DNA of 64,000 nt from Podospora pseudocomata (taxonomy: Eukaryota > Ascomycota > Sordariomycetes > Sordariales > Podosporaceae). Position 1 is the stretch's first letter, and each line of letters begins with the position of its first letter. The DNA is taken from assembly GCF_035222375.1 (NCBI RefSeq), contig NC_085888.1, positions 3,708,389-3,772,388 on the forward strand, written 5' to 3'. The position numbers were made by a program, and so were the translations under genes. The notes under the pieces are model-generated. The model did not search any database. It had not been told where the DNA came from and saw only the letters and a list, made by a program, of their open reading frames with translations. Below are positions 34,098 to 44,196 of this stretch, piece by piece.

Positions 34098-35132
34098 ATG
34101 TTTTGTTTCTCATCACCATCACCACCATCCACTAGAAGCCTCCGCCGCCTGCTCTCAACGCTCTCAACTACAAACACTTTTGCACAACATCTTACCTTTC
34201 ATACAACTTCGAAATCGATCAGAATGGCCGCTGCTGCTGTTGCCTCCACCTCCACCACAGGCTTTGTCTGCATGTGGAATGGCACCAAAGACGGTGCCGA
34301 CGCTTTTGTCGACTATGGCAATGGCAACACCAACATCAACGAGCCCCAGAAGGTCAACATTGTGGCTCACGACATCCGCCACTTGGAGCCCAAGCCATCT
34401 CTCGCCGGAGACGGCTACGAGCTCGCCGATCACGTCAGCAACCTTTCCACCGAGGACATGCTTGCTGGAAACACTCCCGAGGGCCGCAAGTTGATTGAGA
34501 CCGAGTACTATGCCGAGTGCAAGAAGATCATTGCCGACATCACCAAGGCCCCCATCGTGGAGCCTTACATCTTCCGCATCCGACAAAACGGTGCTCATCC
34601 TCGCGATTTTGGCACCAAGAACGTGGCCAACAAGGGCATGACCTCGGCCTCCCTTCCAATTGCCCACGTTGACCGTGACCGCCGCACGCTTCGCGACGGC
34701 ATCATTGAGTACTTTGGCGAGGAGGAGGCCGAGAGACTGTTCAAGAAGCACAAGCGGTATGCCCAGATCAACGTTTGGCGCGGTGTGGACGAGGTCATCA
34801 AGAAGTGGCCCCTCATCTTTATCAACCACGCCCAGGTCCCCAACTGGGATTATGACAGCCACATGGCCACAGTTACGCCCATCAATGACCCCCGCGTCGC
34901 CATCCGCGGCCAAAAGGCGCAGGACAGTGTTCTCAAATATGCCGCCGAGTACAGCTACTACTATGTCAGCGATATGAAGAAGGAGGAGGTGCTTGTCTTC
35001 TCGTCAGGCGACAGCGATGCCGCTCGCGTTGTGCCCCACGGCGCTTTCTGGGACGACAACACGGCTGATGATGCGCCCACCAGGCGCTCGCTCGAGGTCC
35101 GTGCCTGGGTTTTCTTTGACGACGAGGAGTAA
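34098..35132 (+). CDS. AsaB/CmcJ-type Fe(II)/2-oxoglutarate-like oxygenase
   Basis: A single exon. From the ATG at 34224 it encodes 302 residues; from 34098 it is 344 residues with an Arg/Ser-rich, acid-free N-terminus resembling a mitochondrial presequence. I cannot decide between them; family members usually resemble the short form. Family landmarks: VNIVAHDIRHLEPKPSLAGD near the start, LIETEYYAECKKII, the AHVDRDRR segment with the HxD metal-ligand type, AQINVWRGVDEVIKKWPL, YAAEYSYYYVSDMKKEEVL, VVPHGAFWDD with the second His, and RRSLEVRAWVFFDDEE at the end. Homologues hydroxylate or desaturate secondary metabolites (asaB, gibberellin GA4 desaturase type). It is divergent to citrate synthase. 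Substrate unknown. Confidence 0.82.
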   Translation: MFCFSSPSPPSTRSLRRLLSTLSTTNTFAQHLTFHTTSKSIRMAAAAVASTSTTGFVCMWNGTKDGADAFVDYGNGNTNINEPQKVNIVAHDIRHLEPKPSLAGDGYELADHVSNLSTEDMLAGNTPEGRKLIETEYYAECKKIIADITKAPIVEPYIFRIRQNGAHPRDFGTKNVANKGMTSASLPIAHVDRDRRTLRDGIIEYFGEEEAERLFKKHKRYAQINVWRGVDEVIKKWPLIFINHAQVPNWDYDSHMATVTPINDPRVAIRGQKAQDSVLKYAAEYSYYYVSDMKKEEVLVFSSGDSDAARVVPHGAFWDDNTADDAPTRRSLEVRAWVFFDDEE

Positions 35133-36877
35133 TTGAGATGAGCGTGTTGGTGCTTCGATGATCTGTTTCAATGTTTCCACTCACTAGACTAGCTTAGATA
35201 AATCAAACCGTGCAAGTTGTCATGATGCCTCCATTCGCAATGTCGTTTTGTCTTGCAATGTCTTGACAGGAGATCTCGACATGTCTGCTGTCAGCTGTTC
35301 AAGTTAAGGTCCCTGCTTGTGTGTCTGTGCCTGAGAGTTGTGATTGGTTGTGATTGAAATAGAAATGCGGGAGCTAGCCTTAGCGCATGTTTTTGGCCTC
35401 CCAGAGCCCCACTCTCAACGTCCAATGACGTGTTTGAGCCTGGGCCATTTTGATAACATCAAAAAAGGACGACCCAAAGAGGAAACAAGCTCAGCGCCAA
35501 TGGCAGATGTACCGAGATCCCCGCAGGGTCAGCGTTACACCACGGCAAGCCTCACACGGACACGGACTGGTTTTCTCGTCACTTTTGTCCTGTCCATAAC
35601 AACCACTGACTTCAAAGCGGTGTTTTCCCATCAGGTCTGGGTTTTTCACTCCGTTCCGGTCCAGGCCCCGGTAATGCCGATCATTCCCATTCCGCTCTTC
35701 TATTGTTCAAACCGTGTCATCGGGTTTCGATCTGATGGCATCAAATCCGAGTCAACTATGAAATGTAAGACAGGACAGTCAAAGCTGGAAATTGAGGCCT
35801 GCCATCTCAGACGTGTCTTGATCCAGCCTTTTTCACTGCATGTGCACAGTACCGAGAAATGGGGATCTGGGGACACCGTACCTCCAGGAAACGTCCCCTT
35901 CTCGTGCTCTGTTGCCGTATGGGGGACTAGAAATGGACAGCATGTGAAATTGGGCCACCAGTTCTTACCAAAGCTCAAAGCCCCGGGGCGGAGGCAAACT
36001 CGGCACGGAGAACGGAACATATTTGGCTCCATCACATATCGGCTTCTTCGGTGTTCCTATTCCCAGAATTCGGTAGTGACTGGCGAGGTAGGTTAGCTTA
36101 AACCACGAGATAGCATCAAACCCTCCAAAGAGAACCGTCCCGGCTTTGGGATCTGACTGCACGTGGGCTTATCCGACAAGCCTCCCCTACTTCTGGTCAC
36201 AGTCCACAGATCTTGGCCATCAGCGATAGAGCTACTACAAAGGTAGGCAACCCCGACTCTTCCAACCATGAGCCGCTAAGTCGCATCATACCTCGGTATC
36301 TTGACAATGGCAACCGGGGGAACGGAGTCGTCGGAGACCTAGGCAGGAAGACAGACCCTCAAGAAGTCTTCACTTCTCAGTACCACCACATGGCATCCAT
36401 TTCCTTCATGCTCCGCCGGGGCGCTGGGTCTTTTTAATGGGATATTCATAATCTGGCAATCGATTCTCCCTCTGTTGACTCGATGCCAAGACAAGCACAA
36501 CCATCAGATGTCAAACAGTTTTGGGATTAGTCTCACAGTCCCACCCACACCCCGGATGTGCGGCAGGGGGGCGCGGCCAGTAATAGTGGACCTTCTGGAA
36601 TGCAACCCAACAATGGGGTGGCCACAAGGAAAGACGGGCTCGACCGAGACACCGGGAGAAAGGGCACTTTGGCTCCCTATCCTCCGTTCCATGACACCTT
36701 CTCCTCGCCTGAAAATACACGACATAAGTGTAAAAGAACATCGACGACGCGCTGAACATTGGCATCCACCACCGCTTTGAACCTGGCCAAGCCTTGAGGG
36801 TTTTCTCTTCGTTTTATCGTCTCTATTTTTGTTTTCTTGCCCTGGGCTTGCCCTGGGTACCATCAAAACACACCGTC
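35133..36877. other. intergenic, promoter of the DHA1 transporter
   Basis: About 1.75 kb with no gene I can support. Long open frames on either strand (such as 35344-36096) lack splice sites, motifs or low-complexity patterns typical of real genes. Confidence 0.4.
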
Positions 36878-38569
36878 ATGGCAGTCATGGCAACCGTGGC
36901 GACAGGAAGCACATCTGCTCTCGCTGCTGTCGACACCGAGCCCATCTCTGAGCAGCCCGTCTCGGACGGTGTTGACGACGTCGACGTGCCACCTCCGTAT
37001 TCCGTATGGTCACCGTGGCAAAAGAAGCTCATCGTCGCCGGCGCCGCCTTTGGTGGTTTCTTCAACCCAATCACGGCCCAAGTCTACCTACCTGCTCTAA
37101 CCGTCTTGGAAGACGAGTTCGGCGTCACCGAGGCCGAAATCAACCTGACCGTTACCACCTACATGATCTTCCAGGGCTTGACTCCTATCCTATTCAGTGG
37201 CTTTACCGACACACTGGGAAGACGACCTGGATACATTTTTTGTTTCATCGTATACATCTCAGCCAACATTGCCCTGGCTCTCGCAAATGACTATGAGGAC
37301 TTGCTGGTAATACGGTGTTTCCAGTCAGCCGGATCAGCGACCATCATGGTGATCTGTCAGGCAGTGGTGGCCGACATCATCACCAGCGCCGAAAGAGGAG
37401 CTTATATTGCATTGACGGCCATCCCGTCCATTCTGGGCCCATCCCTCGGTCCCGTCATTGGCGGTGCCATGACGCAATACATGGGCTGGAGGAGCATCTT
37501 TTGGATGTTGACCATTGCAGCGGGCATCAACTTCTTGCTCATGCTGTTGTTCATACCAGAAACGTGCCGCAAGGTGGTAGGTGACGGATCCGTCCGCCCT
37601 CCCTGGTGGTGTCAGAGCGTGTATCAGTGGTTTTACTACCGTCGGCACCCCAGTGTCCCTCAAAACCTTAACTCGCTTGAAAAGTCTGCGTACACCACGG
37701 ACGAGGGCAAACTCAAGTACGCCACTTCTCACTTGTTTTCATCCTTTGCGTTGCTCCGAGAGAAGGAGCTTGCACTTTTACTCATCATCGGCGGTACCGT
37801 TTTCACTGGGGTCTATGCCGTGGGAACGGCTATGCCAGCCCTCCTCCAAGACTTGTATGGCTTTACCCCCATGCAAATTGGACTCATGTATTTACCATTG
37901 GCTGGTGGCTCAATCCTTGCGGTGGTGTTTGTTGGACCCGGCATGAACTGGAACCTGAGACGGCATGCCAGAAAGCTGGGAATGCCGGTGGACAAGAAAA
38001 CCAAGATGGACCTCAGTCGGTTTCCCATTGAGAAGGTTAGACTGGAGATTGCATTCCCATTTTTGCTCTTGGGCGTCGGGATTATAACCTCTTGGGGCTG
38101 GATCACCGTCAACAAGGTCGAGATTGAAAAGGTGATCATTGTGGTGCTTTTCCTTGGGGTTGGTTTGGTTGGAGTCAACAATGTGGTCAACGCGCTGATT
38201 GTCGACATTTATCCCGACACAGCCGGCGCGGCGCTGGCAGCCTACAACCTAGCAAAATGCATCATGGGCGCAGCATCGTCTGGATTCGTTGCGCCCATGA
38301 TCCTAGGGATGGGCATGGGTCCAGCGTTTACTCTCTTGGGTTGTCTCTACCTTCTACTCGTGCCCATCATACTCTTGGTAATGTGGAAGGGGGTTGTCTG
38401 GAGGACATCCAGACATGCAAGAGAGCTGAGAAAGAAGGGCAGCATCTTAGTCAGGGAGCAGGATCCTCAGGAATCGGTTTCTGATACTGACATGGCAAGC
38501 ACACCGCAAAAGGAAACAACGAGTACCGAGATTCTGCCGGCAGAAAAGGACGCGAGGTCGACATCATAG
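36878..38569 (+). CDS. MFS drug:H+ antiporter (DHA1 family)
   Basis: An intronless gene. I place the start at ATG 36878 (CGTCATGGC context, 563 residues) because upstream residues would not fit before the soluble N-terminus. TM1 begins KKLIVAGAAFGGFFNPITAQ. Motif A is GFTDTLGRRPGY in loop 2-3, motif B is LLVIRCFQSAGSATIMV in TM4, and motif C, GPSLGPVIGGAM, in TM5 is diagnostic of antiporters. A long central loop (about residues 235-300) and a charged C-terminal tail follow; twelve spans in all. Such proteins expel drugs, polyamines or the cell's own metabolites across the plasma membrane. Intact. Its neighbours (AsaB-like oxygenase, citrate synthase) are compatible with a metabolite pathway but no backbone synthase is present. 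Confidence 0.92.
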   Translation: MAVMATVATGSTSALAAVDTEPISEQPVSDGVDDVDVPPPYSVWSPWQKKLIVAGAAFGGFFNPITAQVYLPALTVLEDEFGVTEAEINLTVTTYMIFQGLTPILFSGFTDTLGRRPGYIFCFIVYISANIALALANDYEDLLVIRCFQSAGSATIMVICQAVVADIITSAERGAYIALTAIPSILGPSLGPVIGGAMTQYMGWRSIFWMLTIAAGINFLLMLLFIPETCRKVVGDGSVRPPWWCQSVYQWFYYRRHPSVPQNLNSLEKSAYTTDEGKLKYATSHLFSSFALLREKELALLLIIGGTVFTGVYAVGTAMPALLQDLYGFTPMQIGLMYLPLAGGSILAVVFVGPGMNWNLRRHARKLGMPVDKKTKMDLSRFPIEKVRLEIAFPFLLLGVGIITSWGWITVNKVEIEKVIIVVLFLGVGLVGVNNVVNALIVDIYPDTAGAALAAYNLAKCIMGAASSGFVAPMILGMGMGPAFTLLGCLYLLLVPIILLVMWKGVVWRTSRHARELRKKGSILVREQDPQESVSDTDMASTPQKETTSTEILPAEKDARSTS

Positions 38570-38869
38570 TCCACTTCGTATAATGGATGGAATAACTACG
38601 AGCATGCGTGTATTGATAGACGATAGACTACTGTGTATTTTTGATTGCCGTTTGCCTTTGGGAACCATATGTACAATTGTAATTTCCGAATCCATCATTT
38701 CATCATACAAACCGTCCAACCTCATTAAGTATGGCTTCACACCATGAAGCCTATTACCATTTCGTGTACAAAATTCAAAAACATATTACAACAACTTCTC
38801 CCTCGCCATACATCTTGTAACGCCTAAGAGCGTCAACGTACCGCGTTGCCAGTCCAATTCGTCATCCCT

Positions 38870-39489
38870 CTACACCGTTGTTGTGGTTCCATGACCGTTG
38901 CTCACAGGGACTGCGTTGCCACTCGTAAGCGGTCTGTCCTTCTCGATGTCACCACCGTGGAGAAGTCTGTTCGTCCGCGAACCAGCCCACATCAGAGCTT
39001 CTAAGATCGCGTTGAGGAACAGGTATGAACTACAATAGTAACGCGTTAGTGAGCACTGGGGTGGCATACTGTGTAGAGATGGACTACTTACAACCCAATG
39101 ATCCAAAATGCCTGAATGGTATGCTTGAGCCGGCACCTGTTGACAAAAGGAGGAGAATTGTACAAGCACCTATTACCGGCATAATCCTGGCTGCTGAAAA
39201 TCAAGCTTGTGAGCCAGAAGTATGAGAGCAGGAGGTTAAGCGGAAGCATGTAGCCTCTGTAAAATTTGAATGCCGGTAGAAAGGTTGCAAAAAGATATAG
39301 GAAAAGGGTCACTACCGCAATCACTTCTTGATACACAAGATGCGTGTTTCGGTAGCGGTAGTGGTGTAAAAAGTAGGACAAGATCCCAGTCAAGATGGTT
39401 GACGACGCAAGCACCAAAAAGTTGTGGAGCCCAAGAAAGGTGCGGATGATGGGATTGTCAAAAAAGCGCTTGGTGTTGGTGGTGTCCAT
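38870..39489 (-). CDS. small four-helix membrane protein (MARVEL-like)
   Basis: Two exons, 39489-39092 and 39029-38870 (intron 39091-39030, GTAAGT donor), 185 residues. After MDTTNTKRFFDNPIIR come four hydrophobic spans: FLVLASSTILTGILSYFLHH, the VIAVVTLFLYLFATFLPAF helix, LPLNLLLSYFWLTSLIF, and a last helix (AFWIIGFSYLFLNAILEALM) split by the intron. Two Cys and an SSQDYAGNRC segment lie between helices 3 and 4. The layout matches fungal MARVEL-domain proteins, which organise eisosome or vesicle membranes. Function otherwise unknown. Confidence 0.72.
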
Positions 39490-39935
39490 CTTGGTGGTTG
39501 TTCTTGATCTAACAGAGGGCAATGCTGATGTTGGTGAGAGGCGGAAATTGGGGCAGTTGTCTGTCTCTGGGATTTCTGGAACAAGACAATCTTTAAACCA
39601 GACAACCTCACAACGAATGACGTGTAGCTTCACGTATTCATGACGCATTTTTCTTGCCCTGTGTCACCTGCATTTATCGCTGGGTGGTGATGCTGGAAGA
39701 AGTGCAGGTGACGTCAAGGAGGGCCCAAAGCGCAGTGTTGAAACAAATACCAATGCTGAATGACGATGGCTTGTCTGAACCTTGCATCCTCAAAGTGTCA
39801 TCAGATGTGCCGTGCATTGATATTGGGGAAGACTGTTCCGGAAAAACGCAGCGCAAGTCTAGGATGGATATGGATGTGGCCCTGAGGGACGGGGAGCTAA
39901 GGCCTCAGACAATGAGTTGTAATTCTAATTCAGTT
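39490..39935. other. intergenic
   Basis: 446 bases between the membrane-protein promoter and the 3' end of the next minus-strand gene. Nothing recognised. Confidence 0.35.
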
Positions 39936-41152
39936 TCAAACATCCCTGTCGCGACCTTTTCCGCCTAACACATCTAGAGGTATGGTTTTGGGTTGATCGC
40001 TGCCACTGGCGCCGTTGCCTATCGCTTTCCCATCATTTACCCGCGAGATGCTGTTTTCGTTGTTGGTTCTGCTCTTCCATGTCTTCGAAAACACGTTCCC
40101 GGCAACAAGCTGGAAGGTCCGTGACTTTCTGATCTGTCGCAACATGGGGTTCATGATTGGTAGAGTGGCACATATTATGGCGGTGGTAAGATGAAGTGTA
40201 GCCCAGAGCACAATCTTGAACTGATTGGGATTTCGGGCGGTAGGGACGTAGCCGAGCACAACCTTGACGATTCCGGTCACCACAACACTGTGAGAAGAAG
40301 AGACAAGTTAGCTAGATAACATACATCCAATCGACAAACAGCGTCTATGTAAAACTTACAATCCTCGGAGGAAGAAAATGCGCCCGGCTGACAGTTTGTT
40401 CGCGAGCGGTATGTTGAGCTTTCGGAGACTTGCCATCCGAAGTCCTAGAATCATGATGTTCAAAATGACTTCAAAGATTCCCATTACCAGCCAAACGATG
40501 TTGTAATTATAGCAATACCGCTCGTCGTTTATAGGCAATTCCCAAGCCTCCTCCACAGGGACGCAGTTGAAAACGGAGGCGATTGTCCCGGCTAGCCCCC
40601 ACCCGAAGACGAGTGCGCCGACGACAATGAGCTGAATATTGAATGCCTTGTGTCTGATTGAAAGATGCGGCGGTACATGAGCAAGATACCCAGCATTGCG
40701 GTACCGCTGACGACAAGATAAAGCATTGCAACGACATAAACCATCTAGAGGTAGAGTGTGATTCGCTCGAGGTCGTGGCCTGACAGCCCCAGCTGGCCTT
40801 CGACAGGCACATCGGCCAGCCATAATCCGTAAGCAGCAACGGCATAAACTACATGAGAATGTTGAAAGTTAATTTTGAGACTATGAAGATCTAGGGAGAA
40901 TAACGCACACCACAGTAAAAGCCCACCGCAGACAGATAGTCCGATCGTGGACCCAACAATCATGTAATCATGTAGCCCAACTCCCTGTCTAGAGTATAAT
41001 CGGGTGTAAATACGAGCGATGACCGAAAGGATTGCGAGTGCTAGTGCTACAACAGCAATGACGAGAACTGCGGTGGTGTTGCCCGCGCTGTTAGATTCCT
41101 CAAAGGGGATCAGTGGGGGCGGATCTGGGGTAGAAGACGAGGGAAATGACAT
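39936..41152 (-). pseudogene. rhodopsin/SAT4-type fungal integral membrane protein, broken
   Basis: Three exons, 41152-40909, 40848-40360 and 40287-39936. The first has MSFPSSSTPDP and a hydrophobic helix (VLVIAVVALALAILSVIARI). The rest supplies helices with the family-type SGTAMLGILLMYRRIF, VVGALVFGWGLAGTI, NYNIVWLVMGIFEVILNIM and LWATLHLTTAIICATLP, plus a Ser/Arg-rich tail. Two defects: an in-frame TAG at about 40744, between ITLYL and MVYVVAML (a likely CAG-to-TAG change), and one missing base near 40655 in an A run. The exons sum to 1085 bases, one short of 362 codons, consistent with a single lost base. The family comprises seven-helix proteins related to PTH11/SAT4. Probably a recent pseudogene. 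Confidence 0.65.
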
Positions 41153-42344
41153 GTTGACTCGTGGCGTGGGTGATTGGTGCTGTGTTTGGCACTGCGTTTG
41201 CTTTTTAAAAGTGGAAAAGATATCATCTTGCCCATCGAGATTGAATTTCTCGACAGGATTCAACCAGCAAGCGTAGATAGAATGTTGCCGTTATTCTTTT
41301 GGTAGTCCTTTCACATGTGTGGCACGTGTGCTTTGGTTGACACTTGACCGAAGACAAAGACTTGGTTGGCCGTGCGTCACGAAATCGAGTGCACTCTTTG
41401 ACCGAAGCAGGTACTACAAGATAACAAACCTTAGATTCATTGTTCGAAATGCTTGGCCTCGGGTTGAATCGCCTTCAATGAGATCCGGGATGGCCGAGCA
41501 GCCGAGAGCACGTTGGTTCTCAGATTCAACTTCTACTACCTTGGGTTCGGTCATTTTTGTTGGGCATTTTTCTCATTTGATAGTACGCTCGCGAGTCAAG
41601 TTCAACCAGATGAGTGGTCAGACTAGACGAGATTTGCTTGTTTTAGATCTACAGGAGAGGTGGTGTGGGGATTCCTGACTGCTAGCCCTGTCGGATCAAG
41701 ATGGCTGGTGTCTACCGACGGGATTGGAGCGGCTCGACAAGTGTCAAACACCATTCATCATTGGACCGGTTAAAGGTGGTGACATCGTCTAAAAGAGATG
41801 CTCTGGAGCCAGAAACATGGTTTTCAGACCTAGGAGAACGTGAAATGGTCATAATGAGAGTCAATGAAACCCCTCTGGTTATGCACGACGCGCGGCGTCT
41901 ATGCAATTTTCAATGGTTCCGTACCCGACAGATTGGGTAATGACGGACCGACGGTGATCTCATGGCACTTGATATACAACTATTCAAATTCTTGATTGTC
42001 CGTCTAGCCGTAACTGTGGATACCTATATTGCTGCAAGGGGTTGCAATTATCCCCGACCCGCGTTTGCGAGACAGGCTAGAAAGCAGCCGGCTATTACCA
42101 CCAGTCTCAACGACCACGAGTCTATATGTTTTCTGGGGTAAAGGCAATTACCAGGATCCACCGAAAATCTGGGGAACTCCGCACATTTGACATTGATGGT
42201 ATTCTGGCTAAAAGGGGAGAGCTGACAATCCAGCCGCCACCACCTAGACGATCGCATCATGGTTGTTTGGGCATCTTTAAAAAGGGACTCTTGTTCTCGT
42301 TGTGTGAGCCAAGTTCTTGGTCATACCGCAACCTCATTCTTACC
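41153..42344. other. divergent promoter region
   Basis: 1.2 kb between the rhodopsin-type sequence and the lactonase-like gene, transcribed away from each other. No supported gene. Confidence 0.4.
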
Positions 42345-43563
42345 ATGCTTCGCCTCGCATTGTTGGCCGGTATTGGCCTAGCCAAGGGGGCATTGGGTGT
42401 CAATCTCATTGCCTCTCACTTCAGCGGCGGCATCTATACCCTTTCCCTGACCACCACAGGTACCAGCGGTACCATCTCGGTGACATCTCAAACCAACGGA
42501 TGCGGAACTACTCCCGGATGGATTGAGTTGTACTCCGACACTCGAAAGCTTTATTGCTTTGACGAATCGTGGACGGGTCGCGGCCAACATGCCGAATTTA
42601 ACGTTCAGAACGATGGACGGCTTTCCCTAGCCTCGTCTTTGCAGGTTTCAGGCAATTCCGTGCATGGGATTCTTTACGGCGGTCCCGATGGCAGGAGTTA
42701 CATTGCCACGGCCGAATAGTACGTTTCCCGCTCAACTCCTCAAAACCACAATGACCTTTCCTTGACACACCCGCAGTTCTCCCTCAACCATTACCACCTA
42801 CAAACTTCCCCTCCAGGGCAGCCGGGTACAACAGACGGAAAAATTCACCCTTGCTCGTCGTGGGCCCCATCAAAGACAGGATGTCCCTCATCCTCACGAG
42901 GTTCATCTTGATCCTACCGGAAAGTTCATCCTTGTTCCTGACCTGGGTGCCGATTTGATCCGCGTGTTCCGCATTGACACCAACTCTGGCCGTCTCACTT
43001 CATGTGCTTCCCACGCAACCGGTGCCGGTGACGGACCTCGTCACGTAAAGTTCTGGAAGTCGGAGAGCGGCAAGGAAAAGGTTTTCTCCCTCAACGAGCT
43101 TGGCAATTCCGTTTCTGCCTGGGATGTCAACTACACCAACGACTGCATCTCGCTCACCAGGACTCACAGCATCTCCACCTACGCCCCCGGCAAGAAAGGT
43201 GGCGCCAACACCAAAGCGGCCGAGATTCGTACTTTTGGAAACTTTTTGTACGCTTCCAACAGAGCTGATCAGACATTTGGCAACTCTCAGGATTCTATCG
43301 CCATTTACACCATCGACCCCACCACTGGTGCCATTGCCTGGCTTGAGGCGGCCAACAGTTACTCGTACTATCCCCGTACATTTGCCTTCAACAAGAACGG
43401 CACCCTCGTCGCCATTGGTGGTCAAACCTCGAGCAACGTGGCTATTGTGGCAAGAGACACTGCAACTGGTAAGCTTGGAAACTTGGTGGCCAACGTCCAA
43501 GTAGGCCAAAAAGGCCGGGCTGGTGAAGAGGATGGTTTGAGTGCTGTTGTCTGGGCCGAGTAA
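42345..43563 (+). CDS. secreted lactonase-like seven-bladed propeller
   Basis: Two exons, 42345-42718 and 42777-43563, 386 residues. The signal peptide MLRLALLAGIGLAKGALG precedes strands of a lactonase (6-phosphogluconolactonase / carboxymuconate-cyclase) propeller. Typical repeats are seen: PHPHEVHLDPTGKFILVPDL, FRIDTNSGRLTSC, DGPRHVKFWKS, VFSLNELGNSVSAWDV, RTFGNFLYASNRADQTF, YTIDPTTGAIAWLE and YPRTFAFNKNGTLVAIGG. The conserved His, Glu and Arg of the central channel (PHEV, LNEL, SNR) are present. Length and order are normal. Secreted members may cleave lactones or cyclise muconates outside the cell; substrate unknown. No breaks. Confidence 0.86.
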
Positions 43564-43703
43564 CACTGAAAGGGCTATAAAAATAAGCAGAGGCTAAGAA
43601 AATAAGCATTCTGGTATTCCCTCTTTGTCGCTCCGCTTCACATTTAAGATTGAGCATGCAGATCCTCGTAATGAAACGCCAGCCGCAATGAGCATAACGA
43701 GGT

Positions 43704-43948
43704 TGTCACGAAGCTGAGGCTGAAATAGGTCAAGGCCAATATTATTCCGTAGCTAAAGTAATCGAAAGATGAGGAAAAGGAAAAGTAAGTGTGTGTGGCC
43801 CTGCTTGCTCTGCAAGATATCCTTACCCTGCCTTGCCTGCCCCACGTGGCCTGTGCTTCCCTTTGCTCCCATTGGCCGCAGCCCTCATCCTCAGCCCTGA
43901 CCCTGTATTCCTGTCCTAACCCTAACCCTGTAGCCGTATGCCGTTACA
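43704..43948 (-). repeat. gypsy-2 3' LTR
   Basis: 245 bp. It contains CCTAACCCTAACCCTG (43916-43931), two and a half telomere-type repeats, preceded by GAGGT. Confidence 0.94.
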
Positions 43949-44196
43949 ACCCCCGGGTGGAGAGAAGCTCGCCCCGAGCTTCAAATCGCAAAAAATGGGT
44001 AATTGGTTGCTTGGTAGTGCCGAAAGCTCCATGCGCGCGGGGGCGGAGCGGTCGCCAACCAGCTCAAATTTGGTGCCCGACATGGGAGTCGAACGACGGT
44101 GGGGCCGTTTCGTCCCCTTCCCATCCATATGTTCGCTGCATCACTCCTGTCGTCACCCGCATAACTTCTGTCGCATCGAACATATCTCTGCGTCGC
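43949..44196. other. gypsy-2 3' untranslated region
   Basis: Sequence between the pol stop and the 3' LTR. The sense strand has a short G run (CCCGGGGGTTG) next to the LTR, the likely but weak polypurine primer. Confidence 0.4.

Noticed and set aside
34164-34913. 249-codon minus-strand frame opposite the AsaB-like gene
   Set aside because: Shadow of the plus-strand gene, whose family motifs are clear.
35344-36096. 250-codon open frame in the intergenic region
   Set aside because: No domain, no membrane or signal pattern, no intron signals and composition like non-coding DNA; an opposing frame is equally long.
31621-38569. A complete secondary-metabolite cluster
   Set aside because: No polyketide synthase, peptide synthetase, terpene cyclase or pathway regulator is present in this interval.
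40743-40760. CTCTAG before ATGGTTTATG as a splice acceptor that would remove the TAG stop of the rhodopsin-type gene
   Set aside because: The only upstream GT would give a non-consensus intron of about 40 bases and delete a helix-joining segment; a nonsense change fits better.
41319-41678. 119-codon frame in the promoter region of the lactonase-like gene
   Set aside because: No start context, signal, motif or splice support; left as intergenic.
44068-44098. TGGTGCCCGACATGGGAGTCGAAC looks like a tRNA 3' end or a tRNA primer-binding site
   Set aside because: The T-arm stem does not close, no D or anticodon arm exists on either strand, and no LTR ends next to it; it lies in the 3' untranslated part of gypsy-2.
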